Shown: positions 33,707 to 43,296, numbered from the stretch's first letter. The stretch is DNA of 46,011 nucleotides from an uncultured Eubacterium sp. (GCA_948468465.1 CAOKJJ010000014.1:1-46011), one strand, 5' to 3'. Numbers and translations: made by a program. The notes: a model not told the origin generated them from the letters alone.

Positions 33707-33819
33707 AAAAGAACGATATAACTATATTTTATCATAAAATGCCGAAATATCAATTAAAAATTGCTGATTTTTTATATATAATGGCATTTAAAATTTAACG
33801 TGGAAAAGTACACTTTTCC
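33678..33819. repeat. Inverted pair of 18-bp palindromic sites, candidate invertible element
   Basis: Site L (33678-33695) is GAAAAAGTGTACTTTTCC; site R (33802-33819) is GGAAAAGTACACTTTTCC. Each is a palindrome built on AAAAGT-NN-ACTTTT, and the non-palindromic central dinucleotide is GT in L and AC in R on the + strand, so the sites are inverted relative to one another. The 122 bp between the two centres are AT-rich, non-coding and contain a candidate promoter directed at the 905-aa protein gene. Alternative: regulatory binding sites for the neighbouring recombinase, without inversion. Confidence 0.7.
33754..33782 (+). promoter_or_regulatory. Candidate promoter inside the invertible segment
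   Basis: TTAAAA (33754-33759) and a perfect TATAAT (33777-33782) are 17 bp apart and point to the surface-protein operon. In the orientation seen here the operon would be ON; inversion between the two sites would turn the promoter toward the recombinase gene. Confidence 0.5.
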
Positions 33820-33873
33820 GAAAAAACTACAGAATAAAGTATGATAAATAATTTAGCAGAGAGGGAATGAGAG

Positions 33874-36591
33874 ATGAAAAAAAGAAGAAAAAATAAGTTA
33901 GTCAGTGTTTTTGCAGCTGTTATAGTGACCGCAATGAGCATGTTAACCACCGGGAAAGCAGTTGCATCTGAAATAACAGCTGCTGAATGGCAGACAAGTA
34001 CAGTATATAATGGAAGAAATACTGAACTTCAAAATTATACAAGATGGGCCAGTCCGGTAAGCTCTTACCTGACTACTTGCTTAAATGGAAATTTAATGCG
34101 TGTGCAGTATGTTAATTCTTTAGGCAGCATAGTAGTGGAGTATTATGATGCTTCTTATCAATTATTGACATCAAAGACCATTTCACCAGAACTTCCAATA
34201 TTTGGCGGGTTTTATGAGACAGATCGCTACTATTTTTTATTAACTGGCCAGGAAAACAAAAGCCAGTCGCCGGAAGTGGAAACATATCGAATTACAAAAT
34301 ATGATAAGGATTGGAATCGGATTGCTTCTGCGAATCTTAAGGATTGCAACACGACAGTTCCGTTTAACGCAGGTTCTGCACGTATGTATTCTAGTGGAAA
34401 ATATTTATTGATCCGAACCTGCCATAAGATGTATAAATCTGACGATGGCTTGAATCATCAGGCCAATGTAACCATACAGGTGGATATGGAAAGCATGGAA
34501 ATTACGGATTCATTTACTAAGACTATGACTTCTAAATATGGATATGTCAGTCATTCATTTAATCAGTTCATAAAAGTAGAAAATAATCAGATTATTGCTC
34601 TTGACCATGGCGATGCTTATCCAAGATCAATTGTACTGATAAAGTATCATACGGATATGTCAGGAGGTAAATTTACACCAGATTATTTTAATCCGTGTAC
34701 GGTAACAGATGTTGTTGCTATTCCAGGTGGGATAGGAGAGAATGTAACGGGTGCATCAGTGGGAGGATTTGAAATAGCTGAGTCTTCTTATTTGGTTGCG
34801 GGCAATTCTGTTTTGCAGGATAATCAGAACCTGAGCAGAGCAACCCGTAATGTATTTGTGGCAGCAGTGGACAAGAATAGTGGCAATGTTACGATGAACT
34901 GGCTTACCAGATATAGCGAAGGTGAAAAGACAGTATCCACGCCGCATATGATAAAAATCAGTGATAATAAGTATATAGTGCTTTGGTCACGGAATAATAC
35001 TACAGTATACTATACCATTGTAAATGAAAATGGAAAACAGACAGGTGGAATATATGAAATGGATGGCAATTTATCTGATTGTGTTCCAGTTATCGTAAAC
35101 GGAAAATTAGTATGGTATGTATGGAGTAATGAGCAGATTGTATTCTATGAGATCAGACTTGATGATTTATCGCAGAATCGTACAAAGATGATAAGAAACG
35201 GTGTAAAAGAAAGTGACGTTGTAGATACAGGAAATAACACAACACAAACACCTGGTACAGGATCTTCAGATTCGGGAACGACACAGACGACAGGTACTGA
35301 TCCTGCGAATAAAGAATATACTGTTACATTTTATGCGGGCGATGGCAGGGTGATCGGGCATGATACCATGACTACGGTAAATCAGAAATTGCCAGCGCTT
35401 CCAAGTGCATATAGGAGCGGATATATATTCAATGGATGGTATACAGATGTCTATGGAGGGACAAAAATAACGACATCAACCTTATTTCATAGCAGCGATA
35501 CGGTATATGCCAAGTGGGGTAAACAGACCGACGCAGACAAACCGAAAGAATATAGAGTTACATTTAATGCTAATGGAGGTACGATAAGCGGAAATGCCAT
35601 TTTGGATACAGAAAATCAAAAACTCGATGATCTTCCAGAAGCCACAAAATGCGGATATATTTTTCAGGGATGGTATACAAATAGTGGAATCCATATTACA
35701 AAGGAATACCAGTTTCAGCAAGACATGACGGTCTATGCGCAGTGGAAACAGGACTTTGAGAAGTATGATGATTATTTTTCAATTTCCGAATTGACAGATA
35801 CGACGGTATTGATACAATTGCGGATGCCGAAAGGATATACAAATTTCAGTTATTTATTTGGGACATCCCAGGATAAGATGTTTGAAGTTTCTGAGAAAAA
35901 TATGAAGGCAGATATTGTTAGAATTCCGATCACAAATCTTTCACCAAATACAACATACTATTTTTCAGCAAGCTGTTTGTTGGATAATCAAAAAATAGAG
36001 CTGCCGATAAAATCATTTACTACAAAACAGGCGGTTATTAAAGAATATACGATTACGTTTCAGGCTTTAGGAGGTACAGTTGTTGGAAGTACTACGTTGA
36101 ATACGGTAAACCAGAAACTGCTCACACTTCCATCGGCAAGCAGGAACGGATATATATTTGAAGGATGGTACACGGATTTTTACGGTGGGACTAAAATAAC
36201 AACATCTACGATATTTTATGAGAATTGTACAGTTTATGCACACTGGTCAGATGAAAGACAGTCTTACGATAGTGCAGGGACAGATGAAAAAGTGAGTGTG
36301 GAAAAGGTAAAGCTGGAGAGTGTGAAAAGTCCATCAAAGGGAAAAATGAAGGTAAGCTGGGAGTGGTATGTGTCGGGAGATGGATATCAGATTGCATATT
36401 CTAAGAACAGGAAATTTCCGTCTGGCAAGACGGCCATTAAAAATGTGAATTGTGTTTACAGTTCGAAAACCATTTCAAAATTATCGAAGGGAAAGACTTA
36501 CTATGTGAAAGTTCGTGCATATAAGAAAGCAGGCGGGAAGAAATATTATGGGGCCTGGAGTAAGGTGAAGAAAGTGAAGATAAAGAAATAA
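33874..36591 (+). CDS. Secreted 905-aa protein with InlB B-repeats and Fn3-like domains
   Basis: A signal peptide (about 1-32, ending GKAVASE) precedes a region of some 400 residues that I cannot classify. It is rich in aromatic residues and beta-strand patterns and may be a beta-propeller. After a Thr/Gly/Gln linker (about 445-480) come B-repeats (Listeria-Bacteroides type) at about 482-548, 559-623 and 722-790, each with a GYIF.GWYT core, and a fibronectin III-like module at about 632-718. The C-terminal Fn3-like domain (808-905) ends in a lysine-rich tail, KVKKVKIKK. No sortase signal or dockerin is present. First gene of the four-gene surface operon; the next gene is 21 nt away. Confidence 0.85.
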   Translation: MKKRRKNKLVSVFAAVIVTAMSMLTTGKAVASEITAAEWQTSTVYNGRNTELQNYTRWASPVSSYLTTCLNGNLMRVQYVNSLGSIVVEYYDASYQLLTSKTISPELPIFGGFYETDRYYFLLTGQENKSQSPEVETYRITKYDKDWNRIASANLKDCNTTVPFNAGSARMYSSGKYLLIRTCHKMYKSDDGLNHQANVTIQVDMESMEITDSFTKTMTSKYGYVSHSFNQFIKVENNQIIALDHGDAYPRSIVLIKYHTDMSGGKFTPDYFNPCTVTDVVAIPGGIGENVTGASVGGFEIAESSYLVAGNSVLQDNQNLSRATRNVFVAAVDKNSGNVTMNWLTRYSEGEKTVSTPHMIKISDNKYIVLWSRNNTTVYYTIVNENGKQTGGIYEMDGNLSDCVPVIVNGKLVWYVWSNEQIVFYEIRLDDLSQNRTKMIRNGVKESDVVDTGNNTTQTPGTGSSDSGTTQTTGTDPANKEYTVTFYAGDGRVIGHDTMTTVNQKLPALPSAYRSGYIFNGWYTDVYGGTKITTSTLFHSSDTVYAKWGKQTDADKPKEYRVTFNANGGTISGNAILDTENQKLDDLPEATKCGYIFQGWYTNSGIHITKEYQFQQDMTVYAQWKQDFEKYDDYFSISELTDTTVLIQLRMPKGYTNFSYLFGTSQDKMFEVSEKNMKADIVRIPITNLSPNTTYYFSASCLLDNQKIELPIKSFTTKQAVIKEYTITFQALGGTVVGSTTLNTVNQKLLTLPSASRNGYIFEGWYTDFYGGTKITTSTIFYENCTVYAHWSDERQSYDSAGTDEKVSVEKVKLESVKSPSKGKMKVSWEWYVSGDGYQIAYSKNRKFPSGKTAIKNVNCVYSSKTISKLSKGKTYYVKVRAYKKAGGKKYYGAWSKVKKVKIKK

Positions 36592-36612
36592 TAGAAACGT
36601 GGAGGAGCAAGT

Positions 36613-39600
36613 ATGAAAATATATAAGAGAATTATTTCATTCTTTTTAGTATTGTTTTTAATTGTCGGGAATTTTTCATTAAGGATCTCATTAAGTGCAG
36701 ACACAAAAGAAGGAGGCGAGGCTGATAATTCTGGGTTATCTAATCCGAAAAAGCCGCAGTCTGCGGATGATGCATGGGAAGGATCTTATGTGAATTTCGG
36801 AACGTGGAATAAGGCGCCGCTAAAATGGCGGGTATTAAATAATAATGGAGCAGAGTTGCTGTTAATGACAGATGAATCTGTAGGAGAGTACCCATATCGT
36901 CACGTGGATACACTTCCGCTGTTATCTAGTGAGCATACATGGGAAAAATCGACTCTTAGATCATGGCTTAATAATGATTTTATCAAAGCTGCGTTTAATG
37001 ATGTTGAACAGAATGCTTTAAAAATTAATGTGGTAGAAAATGGATATACAGCATCAAAAGATTTTGATTCTGGTCCAACTACCTATGACAAAGTCTATAT
37101 ATTATCTGCCACAGAAGTTTTGAACCCGAATTATGGTTTTTGGAGCGATGCAGATAATTCGAAATCAAGGGCGTTTACAGGTCATACTAATTCTGGCCAA
37201 AAGTATAGCGAAAATGTATGGACACGTACAATATGCCAACAATTTTTTGACGGGATATATGCTGCATGGCTTGATAAGAATGGCAAAATCATGATAAGAC
37301 GAGGAGCTTGGGATCCGGTCACACATGAAAAGGATGTACATCCGGTTATAAAGGTTCCTATTACTGCCGTCAATGGTGAATGGGAAGATCTGCATGGAAA
37401 AAATACAAAGTCTGCTGTTTTAACGATTTATGAGAACATAGAAAAACCGGATAGTTTAACGAGCAAATATATTTTATCAGATGGTGCAGATGTCGATAAT
37501 GGAAACCATGTAGTCAGAACGCACGAAGATGGCTGTGCGACAATTACAGGAAATTGGGAACAGGTCATTATTTCGAAAGAAAATTTTTCAACCCGCACAT
37601 TGACAAATAAGCGGCTGGAGAGATCGAAAAAAGTTTACTTACAGCCAAAATCAAATAAACCTGTGATCAATGGAGTTTGGATTGACAATACAGATGTATT
37701 ACACGAAGAATTTACTATAGATTTTTTGGAAAGCGAAGCGGTAACATTGGAAGCAGAGATTGACTGGGGTGAAAAAAATTATAAAACAATTGAGTTGGCT
37801 CAAGATGGAAAGAAAGCCGTATTTACCGGAGATACGTTAGAAATGGTTTTTAAAGATAAATTTGATGTTAGTAATCCTATATATATACGGGCAATAGATG
37901 ACGAGGGATCGGTTACAGTAAAGAAACTGATGATTTCACCAGAAAGTTACAGTCCCATAATGGATCTCGTAGAAGGTTTTAAACTTTCTCTTGGGAACTC
38001 AATTAGTCTGAAGTTACCGGAAAGTTTTCCATTTGTTGGAGGCGAAGAAATAGGGTTTGATATATCAAGTGGAACAGTGCCGATTACATGTACGATAGAA
38101 GATGGTAAAGTAAAAGGTGTAATAGGGATTGCATTTAAGGAATATGTAGATAAAGATAATTGGGCAACAAGCCAAGCAAGTGGTTATCGTAGTGATTACC
38201 TGAAAGCGGAGACAAAGTATGCTTTTAAAGTAATTAAGAGCATTAAAGAATCTGTAGATGACGCAAAAAAATCTCTTCAAAAACTTAAAAACATAAAGCA
38301 AAAATATAAAACTGCTATGAAATATCCGCAGGGTTCTTATGTATTTAAGACTAATTTTACGGTATTAGGCTTTTTTGAAGGATATGTTGCAAAAGATGAA
38401 TTTAAGTTCTTAGATGGAGGAGTTATTTTTAATCCGTCTGTTTCATATGGTGGTTCAGGTCAATTTTTTTTGGGAGAGATACCATGTTATTGGGAATGGG
38501 AAATCAAAGAAGAAATTGAAGCAAAACTAAACTTGTTTAGAAGGGAAGCAGCAAAGGAGTTCTTACCTTTTGGAGATATAGGTGGGGAACTGTCGGGAAG
38601 CATAGGTGCTGGATTTGGACTTAATAAGTTAATAACTATTGGAGGTGGCGGAAAACTTACTTTTAAACCATTAGTAAAATTAGCAAAAGATTTATATTTT
38701 AGCACAAAAGTGTCAATAAATGCATATTTTAAGGCAAAACTTGCTTTTTTGGAATATAAACACGATTTTAAACCAATAAAAGAATGGCTGATCGAATATC
38801 CAAAAACGTCAACTTCTACAACTTCAATATCTGATATAGATAAGTTTGATTATTACGATATAAAACATTACACGCTGCAAGATTTAAATTATTTGGACAA
38901 AAGTTCAGATTTTAATGCGAATCTTAATAGGTGCTCTGTGAAAGAAAAAGGCAGTTCTATAAAAAATAATACATCTAATGTTTTTAAGACAAATACATAT
39001 TCCGAAACATCGCCAAAACTGGCAGCTTTTTCAGATGGCAGTAAAATAGTTGTGTGGATTGACAGTGATTCTTCTGATATCAATGCAATCAGCCTGTATT
39101 ATTCTTATTTTGACGGAAATGTATGGTCTGCTCCAGCGGTAGTTGAAAATGATGGGACAGTTGATTTTTCGCCGGATTTGGTTATTGTTGATGATATAGC
39201 TTATATTGTATGGCAGGATGGCCGAAAAGAGTTTTCGAATCAGGATACACTTGAGACAATTGCTTCTGATATGGGAATTACAGCAGCCGTATTTGACCGC
39301 AATCATCAGACGTTTCAATGCAAAGATTTGACCGAAACAGTTGATGGACTGAACATGCAGCCAAAACTTTGTGGGAAAAATGGTGAAATTTCTGCTGTCT
39401 GGCTAAATAACAAGGCAAATGATTGGTTTGGACTGAATGAAGAAAATATTATTATAGGAAGCAAATTAAACGGGGCAGATTGGCAAAATCCAGAAATTTA
39501 TTATGATTCCAGAAAATCTATCAACAGTTTTTCTGTAGACTATATAAATGATCAACTTCATATTGCCTTTTGTGAAGACAGTGATAACAATCCAGAGACA

Positions 39601-41682
39601 ACGGATGATTTAAAGATTTATTTAAATGGAAATTTGGTAAATGGAGTATCAGCGGGATCATCACCGGTTTTAGACAATGGCACATTATATTGGTATGAGG
39701 ATGGAAAAATTGTGTGTCAGGATATAGATAGCAATGAAAAAAAAATTGTTGTGGATAGTGATAATTTGAACACCGACAGATTTCAGATAATTTCTGACAA
39801 TCTGCATAAAGCGCTTATATTTGCTGTTGCAGACGGACTGCAAAATGAGTTGTATGCTGTTTATCAGGACGTTGAAACAGAGGCGTGGGGGAATCCAGTA
39901 TCATTGACAGAAGAAGGCGGCTTTATCTCCGATTATTCGGGTATTTGGACCGGAGAAGGATTGGAAGTTTTCTTGAATAAGACAGACATTACGGGTGATT
40001 ATGATTCGGAAAATCCATACGGTGAAACCTGTTTAAACAGACTGACGGCTGTTTTGAAACCGGACATTTCAGTAGATGAAGTATTTTTGGATGAAAGTGA
40101 TATTGTACCGGGAGAAGACATTGATCTTAATATTTCAGTAACCAATCATGGAGAGGTTGCCGGACAGTGCAGGATTCATATACTTAATTCACAAGGCGAA
40201 ATAATGCAAAGCGAGATGATGCCAGGTAAACTTCTTCCAGGATGTACACAAGAAATAACCTGTTATTATAACGTTTCAGAAGATGATATTGGCAAAAAAA
40301 TTACATTGGAAGCACAGCTTGTAAGCAGTGATGGAAATACTCTGACAGATGACAAGCCGGAAATAATGCTGGATTATCAAGATATTGCATTAGAAAATAC
40401 TGGATGGGGGATAGCTCACGATGATAGTGTGTATATCTATACAACTGTGACAAATTGGGGCTATAAAGATTCATCCGCAGTAAAAGTATGTTTATATGAA
40501 AATTCTGAACAGGGAACAATGGTTGACAGTGTAGGACTTGATAATGTGGGATCACTGGATGTAAAGAAAGTTTCTTTCCATGTGCCTTATGAAAAGGATA
40601 AGGTTTATTATGTAAAAGTGATAGGCATGGAAAATGACGATATGGTAAGCAATAATCAGGATTTTGTTGCATTGGATGAGTCAATTTATACAAGGACACA
40701 GCAAGAAGGAGCTTTTTCTACACAAATCCAAAGTATTATTTTAAGTGTTACGGATGCTTCTTTAGATGCAGGCAATACCTTGCAATTAGTAGCAGAGATT
40801 TTTCCAGAAGATGCAGAAAACAAAACTTTAAAATGGTCATCCAGCGATGAACAGATTGCAACGGTAGATAATAATGGACTGGTTACAGCCGTTGGAACGG
40901 GCAAGGCTACAATAACTGTTGAGAGCCAGGATGGAAGCGGAAAAAGCGCTTCTTGCGTAATTACTGTCACGAAAATATCTGACAATAATTTCAGTGACGA
41001 CAATCCGTCCGATGGCACATCAGGCAGTAATCCATCAGGCAGCATACCGGGGAATAACCAAAGCGGCGGCAGTACACCTGGCAGCAATCCAAGTGAAAGC
41101 AAGCCAGGCGATAACATGCCAGATAAAAAACCAGGTGATAACAGCAGCGATGGACTGCAGGTAAAATTATTATATTATATTGTTAATTTTGATTCCAATG
41201 GCGGTACAAACTTAAGCCGAAAAACCATGACGCTGTTAATGGATGACACACTCGGTATCCTGCCAAAAGTCCAGCGTAAAAATTATACATTCAAAGGCTG
41301 GTATATGCAAAAATCAGGCGGTGAGAAGGTTAGTACATCAACCATACTCAATGCATCCACAACCTTGTATGCCCAGTGGACAAAGATTGCAAAACCAGCA
41401 AAAGTAAAAAAACTGGCTTTGCGATCGACAAAGAAAAGACAGCTTAAGGTCAGTTTTAAAAAAGTAACTGGTGCAGCAGGATATCAGATTGATTACTCCG
41501 CAAATAAGAAATTTACATCTTCGGCTGCAAAGAGAATCCTTACAGTTTCTAAAAACCAGACTTTAAAGAAACTGAAAACAGGCAGGAAATATTATGTCAG
41601 AGTGCGTGCCTATAAAACAGGAGCTATGGGCGAAAAGATTTATGGATCTTACAGCAAAATAAAAACGATCAAAATAAAATAA
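36613..41682 (+). CDS. Giant secreted multidomain protein (DUF6273, Big2, B-repeat, Fn3-like)
   Basis: A 1689-aa protein with a signal peptide (about 1-30). Residues about 50-265 form a DUF6273-like domain (VNFGTWNKAPLKWRVL, then WEKSTLRSWLNNDFIKAAF). The stretch 430-760, with a coiled segment and glycine-rich strands, is unrecognised. Residues about 800-1140 resemble a beta-propeller with VVWIDSDS/IVWQDGRKE/AVWLNN-like blades. A CARDB-like module (ISVDEVFLDESDIVPGEDID) follows, then a Big2 Ig-like domain (1374-1455), a Gly/Ser/Pro/Asn linker, a B-repeat (1522-1590) and an Fn3-like end (1595-1689). It has neither anchor nor dockerin. Base composition is visibly more AT-rich than the housekeeping region. 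Confidence 0.85.
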   Translation: MKIYKRIISFFLVLFLIVGNFSLRISLSADTKEGGEADNSGLSNPKKPQSADDAWEGSYVNFGTWNKAPLKWRVLNNNGAELLLMTDESVGEYPYRHVDTLPLLSSEHTWEKSTLRSWLNNDFIKAAFNDVEQNALKINVVENGYTASKDFDSGPTTYDKVYILSATEVLNPNYGFWSDADNSKSRAFTGHTNSGQKYSENVWTRTICQQFFDGIYAAWLDKNGKIMIRRGAWDPVTHEKDVHPVIKVPITAVNGEWEDLHGKNTKSAVLTIYENIEKPDSLTSKYILSDGADVDNGNHVVRTHEDGCATITGNWEQVIISKENFSTRTLTNKRLERSKKVYLQPKSNKPVINGVWIDNTDVLHEEFTIDFLESEAVTLEAEIDWGEKNYKTIELAQDGKKAVFTGDTLEMVFKDKFDVSNPIYIRAIDDEGSVTVKKLMISPESYSPIMDLVEGFKLSLGNSISLKLPESFPFVGGEEIGFDISSGTVPITCTIEDGKVKGVIGIAFKEYVDKDNWATSQASGYRSDYLKAETKYAFKVIKSIKESVDDAKKSLQKLKNIKQKYKTAMKYPQGSYVFKTNFTVLGFFEGYVAKDEFKFLDGGVIFNPSVSYGGSGQFFLGEIPCYWEWEIKEEIEAKLNLFRREAAKEFLPFGDIGGELSGSIGAGFGLNKLITIGGGGKLTFKPLVKLAKDLYFSTKVSINAYFKAKLAFLEYKHDFKPIKEWLIEYPKTSTSTTSISDIDKFDYYDIKHYTLQDLNYLDKSSDFNANLNRCSVKEKGSSIKNNTSNVFKTNTYSETSPKLAAFSDGSKIVVWIDSDSSDINAISLYYSYFDGNVWSAPAVVENDGTVDFSPDLVIVDDIAYIVWQDGRKEFSNQDTLETIASDMGITAAVFDRNHQTFQCKDLTETVDGLNMQPKLCGKNGEISAVWLNNKANDWFGLNEENIIIGSKLNGADWQNPEIYYDSRKSINSFSVDYINDQLHIAFCEDSDNNPETTDDLKIYLNGNLVNGVSAGSSPVLDNGTLYWYEDGKIVCQDIDSNEKKIVVDSDNLNTDRFQIISDNLHKALIFAVADGLQNELYAVYQDVETEAWGNPVSLTEEGGFISDYSGIWTGEGLEVFLNKTDITGDYDSENPYGETCLNRLTAVLKPDISVDEVFLDESDIVPGEDIDLNISVTNHGEVAGQCRIHILNSQGEIMQSEMMPGKLLPGCTQEITCYYNVSEDDIGKKITLEAQLVSSDGNTLTDDKPEIMLDYQDIALENTGWGIAHDDSVYIYTTVTNWGYKDSSAVKVCLYENSEQGTMVDSVGLDNVGSLDVKKVSFHVPYEKDKVYYVKVIGMENDDMVSNNQDFVALDESIYTRTQQEGAFSTQIQSIILSVTDASLDAGNTLQLVAEIFPEDAENKTLKWSSSDEQIATVDNNGLVTAVGTGKATITVESQDGSGKSASCVITVTKISDNNFSDDNPSDGTSGSNPSGSIPGNNQSGGSTPGSNPSESKPGDNMPDKKPGDNSSDGLQVKLLYYIVNFDSNGGTNLSRKTMTLLMDDTLGILPKVQRKNYTFKGWYMQKSGGEKVSTSTILNASTTLYAQWTKIAKPAKVKKLALRSTKKRQLKVSFKKVTGAAGYQIDYSANKKFTSSAAKRILTVSKNQTLKKLKTGRKYYVRVRAYKTGAMGEKIYGSYSKIKTIKIK

Positions 41683-41752
41683 GAAAGTTGTCATATTGGC
41701 AGAAATAGGGCTGATATCACAATATTGCCGAAAAAAAGAGAGGAGAAAGAAA

Positions 41753-42544
41753 ATGTTACATAAAACGAAATATTTACCTGGTGTGTTGTTTAGCTTATTG
41801 TTTATCTGCATGATACATGTGAATGCTGTAACTGCATCAACAAACCCGTCGTTATCTGCGTCCGCGGATAACGCCAGCATCAGGCAGGGAGATTATGTTT
41901 CAATAAGTATAGGCTTGAAAAATAACCCACAGATAAGTACATTGGGGATGTCTCTAAATTATGATAGTAGCATCTTAAAGTATGACAGCAGTTCATGGAG
42001 TGAGAGTTTTTCAGGCAGTGATATGACCATGGCATCTGATACGGGTGATGCTGTCAATTTATCGGCAGTATGTGATGACAGCTATTCAGCAGATGGAACT
42101 GTTGTGACCGTGCGTTTTTTGGCATCTAAGAATGCATCATCTATTCCGGTCAGGCTGGTTTTGCGGGATATGGCAGATGCTGATTTGTCAGAAGTGTCAA
42201 ATTGCAGCGTAACAAGTATGGTAAATGTGTCTAAAACAGCAAATACAGAAATAGAAGGATCAGAACCTAATGAGGAAGATTTAGATACAAGCGTGGCAAA
42301 TGTGTCAAGAGAAACAGCTACGCAGCAGGAGGTTCATATATCTAATGCGAGTACTGGCAATGTGCAGCGTACATCGCAAAGTGAATCATCTGCAGTTTCT
42401 GCACCAGCGTCTGGCAGTTCGAAAGCAGATGAAAATTATCAGACAGGTGCAGGGATTGGCAGTGATATTTTTCTTATAGCAGCAGTGATATGTGGAATTT
42501 TTGCGCTGATTATGGCAGCAAGGACGAAGGGAGAAAACGAATGA
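41753..42544 (+). CDS. Cohesin-domain protein with C-terminal cell-wall/membrane anchor
   Basis: A 263-aa protein. The signal peptide is about residues 1-29. A cohesin-type domain spans about 30-165 (VSISIGLKNNPQISTLGMSLNYD, then DGTVVTVRFLASKN). A Ser/Thr/Glu-rich linker follows (165-225). The end has the layout of a sortase sorting signal: NYQTG (228-232), a hydrophobic stretch (239-256) and RTKGENE. NYQTG resembles the NPQT(N/G) motifs of class B sortases, with Tyr in place of Pro; a sortase gene lies 9 kb upstream. Cohesins bind dockerins, and the next gene, overlapping by ATGA, encodes one. The start follows AGAGGAGAAAG. Confidence 0.88.
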   Translation: MLHKTKYLPGVLFSLLFICMIHVNAVTASTNPSLSASADNASIRQGDYVSISIGLKNNPQISTLGMSLNYDSSILKYDSSSWSESFSGSDMTMASDTGDAVNLSAVCDDSYSADGTVVTVRFLASKNASSIPVRLVLRDMADADLSEVSNCSVTSMVNVSKTANTEIEGSEPNEEDLDTSVANVSRETATQQEVHISNASTGNVQRTSQSESSAVSAPASGSSKADENYQTGAGIGSDIFLIAAVICGIFALIMAARTKGENE

Positions 42545-43296
42545 TGAAGATAAGGAAACTGGTGGCTGTTGCGCTGGGACTGCTTTTGGGAATGCATGCA
42601 TTTTCTTATAAAATGTATGCAGAGGACAACTTAGCTTCGATGGCTGATAATGCTGTGTGGGATATCCAAAACGCATTGGATATCCCAGATTGTAAACAAG
42701 GTGAGACAGTAACTTTGTCTGTGTATCTGAAAGGTGGTGGTGTGTCTAAAGAACAGGATATTTTGGAAATGAGCGGCATATTGGAATATGATAATAGTCT
42801 GTTTATAGTAGAAAAAGCCGATATCCTGCCAGTGGAAAATTCAAAAGTGCAGGCATGGTCTTTTGATGCGTCATCTGGTATGTTTCGTGTGGCATACGAA
42901 TCAGCGGTTACAGTGCAGGATGGTGGCTTGCTATTGCAGATCCAGCTCCATGTTGCAGCAAATGCGTCTACTGGCAAAACAACAGTCTGCATTACTAATA
43001 TGGAATGGCATGGTACTGATAATGGGCAGATGGTGGAAGTGGAACATCGCATACCGGCACAGCTTACGATTGCTAAAGCAGACACAAATGTTGTGGTGGG
43101 AGATGTGAATTTGGATGGTAGGATAAACCTAATAGATGCAAAGCTGGTCATGCAGCATTATAATGGGGTAAAGAGTTTGGACGGCCAGCAGAAAAAGGGC
43201 GCGGATACCAACGGAAATGGTGAGATAAATCTGCTTGATGCGAAGCTAATCATGAAATATTATAATGGAGAAATCAATGAATTTTCATTGTCGTGA
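42541..43296 (+). CDS. Secreted cohesin-like plus type I dockerin protein
   Basis: A 251-aa protein. The signal peptide is about 1-28. A cohesin-like domain spans about 38-178 (GETVTLSVYLKGGG ... SGILEYDNSLF ... GLLLQIQLHVAANAS). The C-terminal type I dockerin (185-245) has two calcium-binding repeats, DVNLDGRINLIDAKLVMQHY and DTNGNGEINLLDAKLIMKYY. The repeats are nearly identical, the condition for dual-mode binding. Presence of both modules would allow chaining, or docking onto the anchored cohesin encoded just upstream. Translation is coupled by an ATGA overlap. The start may instead be the second ATG at 42544. Confidence 0.9.
   Translation: MMKIRKLVAVALGLLLGMHAFSYKMYAEDNLASMADNAVWDIQNALDIPDCKQGETVTLSVYLKGGGVSKEQDILEMSGILEYDNSLFIVEKADILPVENSKVQAWSFDASSGMFRVAYESAVTVQDGGLLLQIQLHVAANASTGKTTVCITNMEWHGTDNGQMVEVEHRIPAQLTIAKADTNVVVGDVNLDGRINLIDAKLVMQHYNGVKSLDGQQKKGADTNGNGEINLLDAKLIMKYYNGEINEFSLS

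Noticed and set aside
33874..36591. Dockerin or sorting signal in the 905-aa protein
   Set aside because: The C-terminus is an Fn3-like domain with a lysine-rich end; there is no calcium-loop pair, no LPXTG-type motif and no terminal membrane helix.
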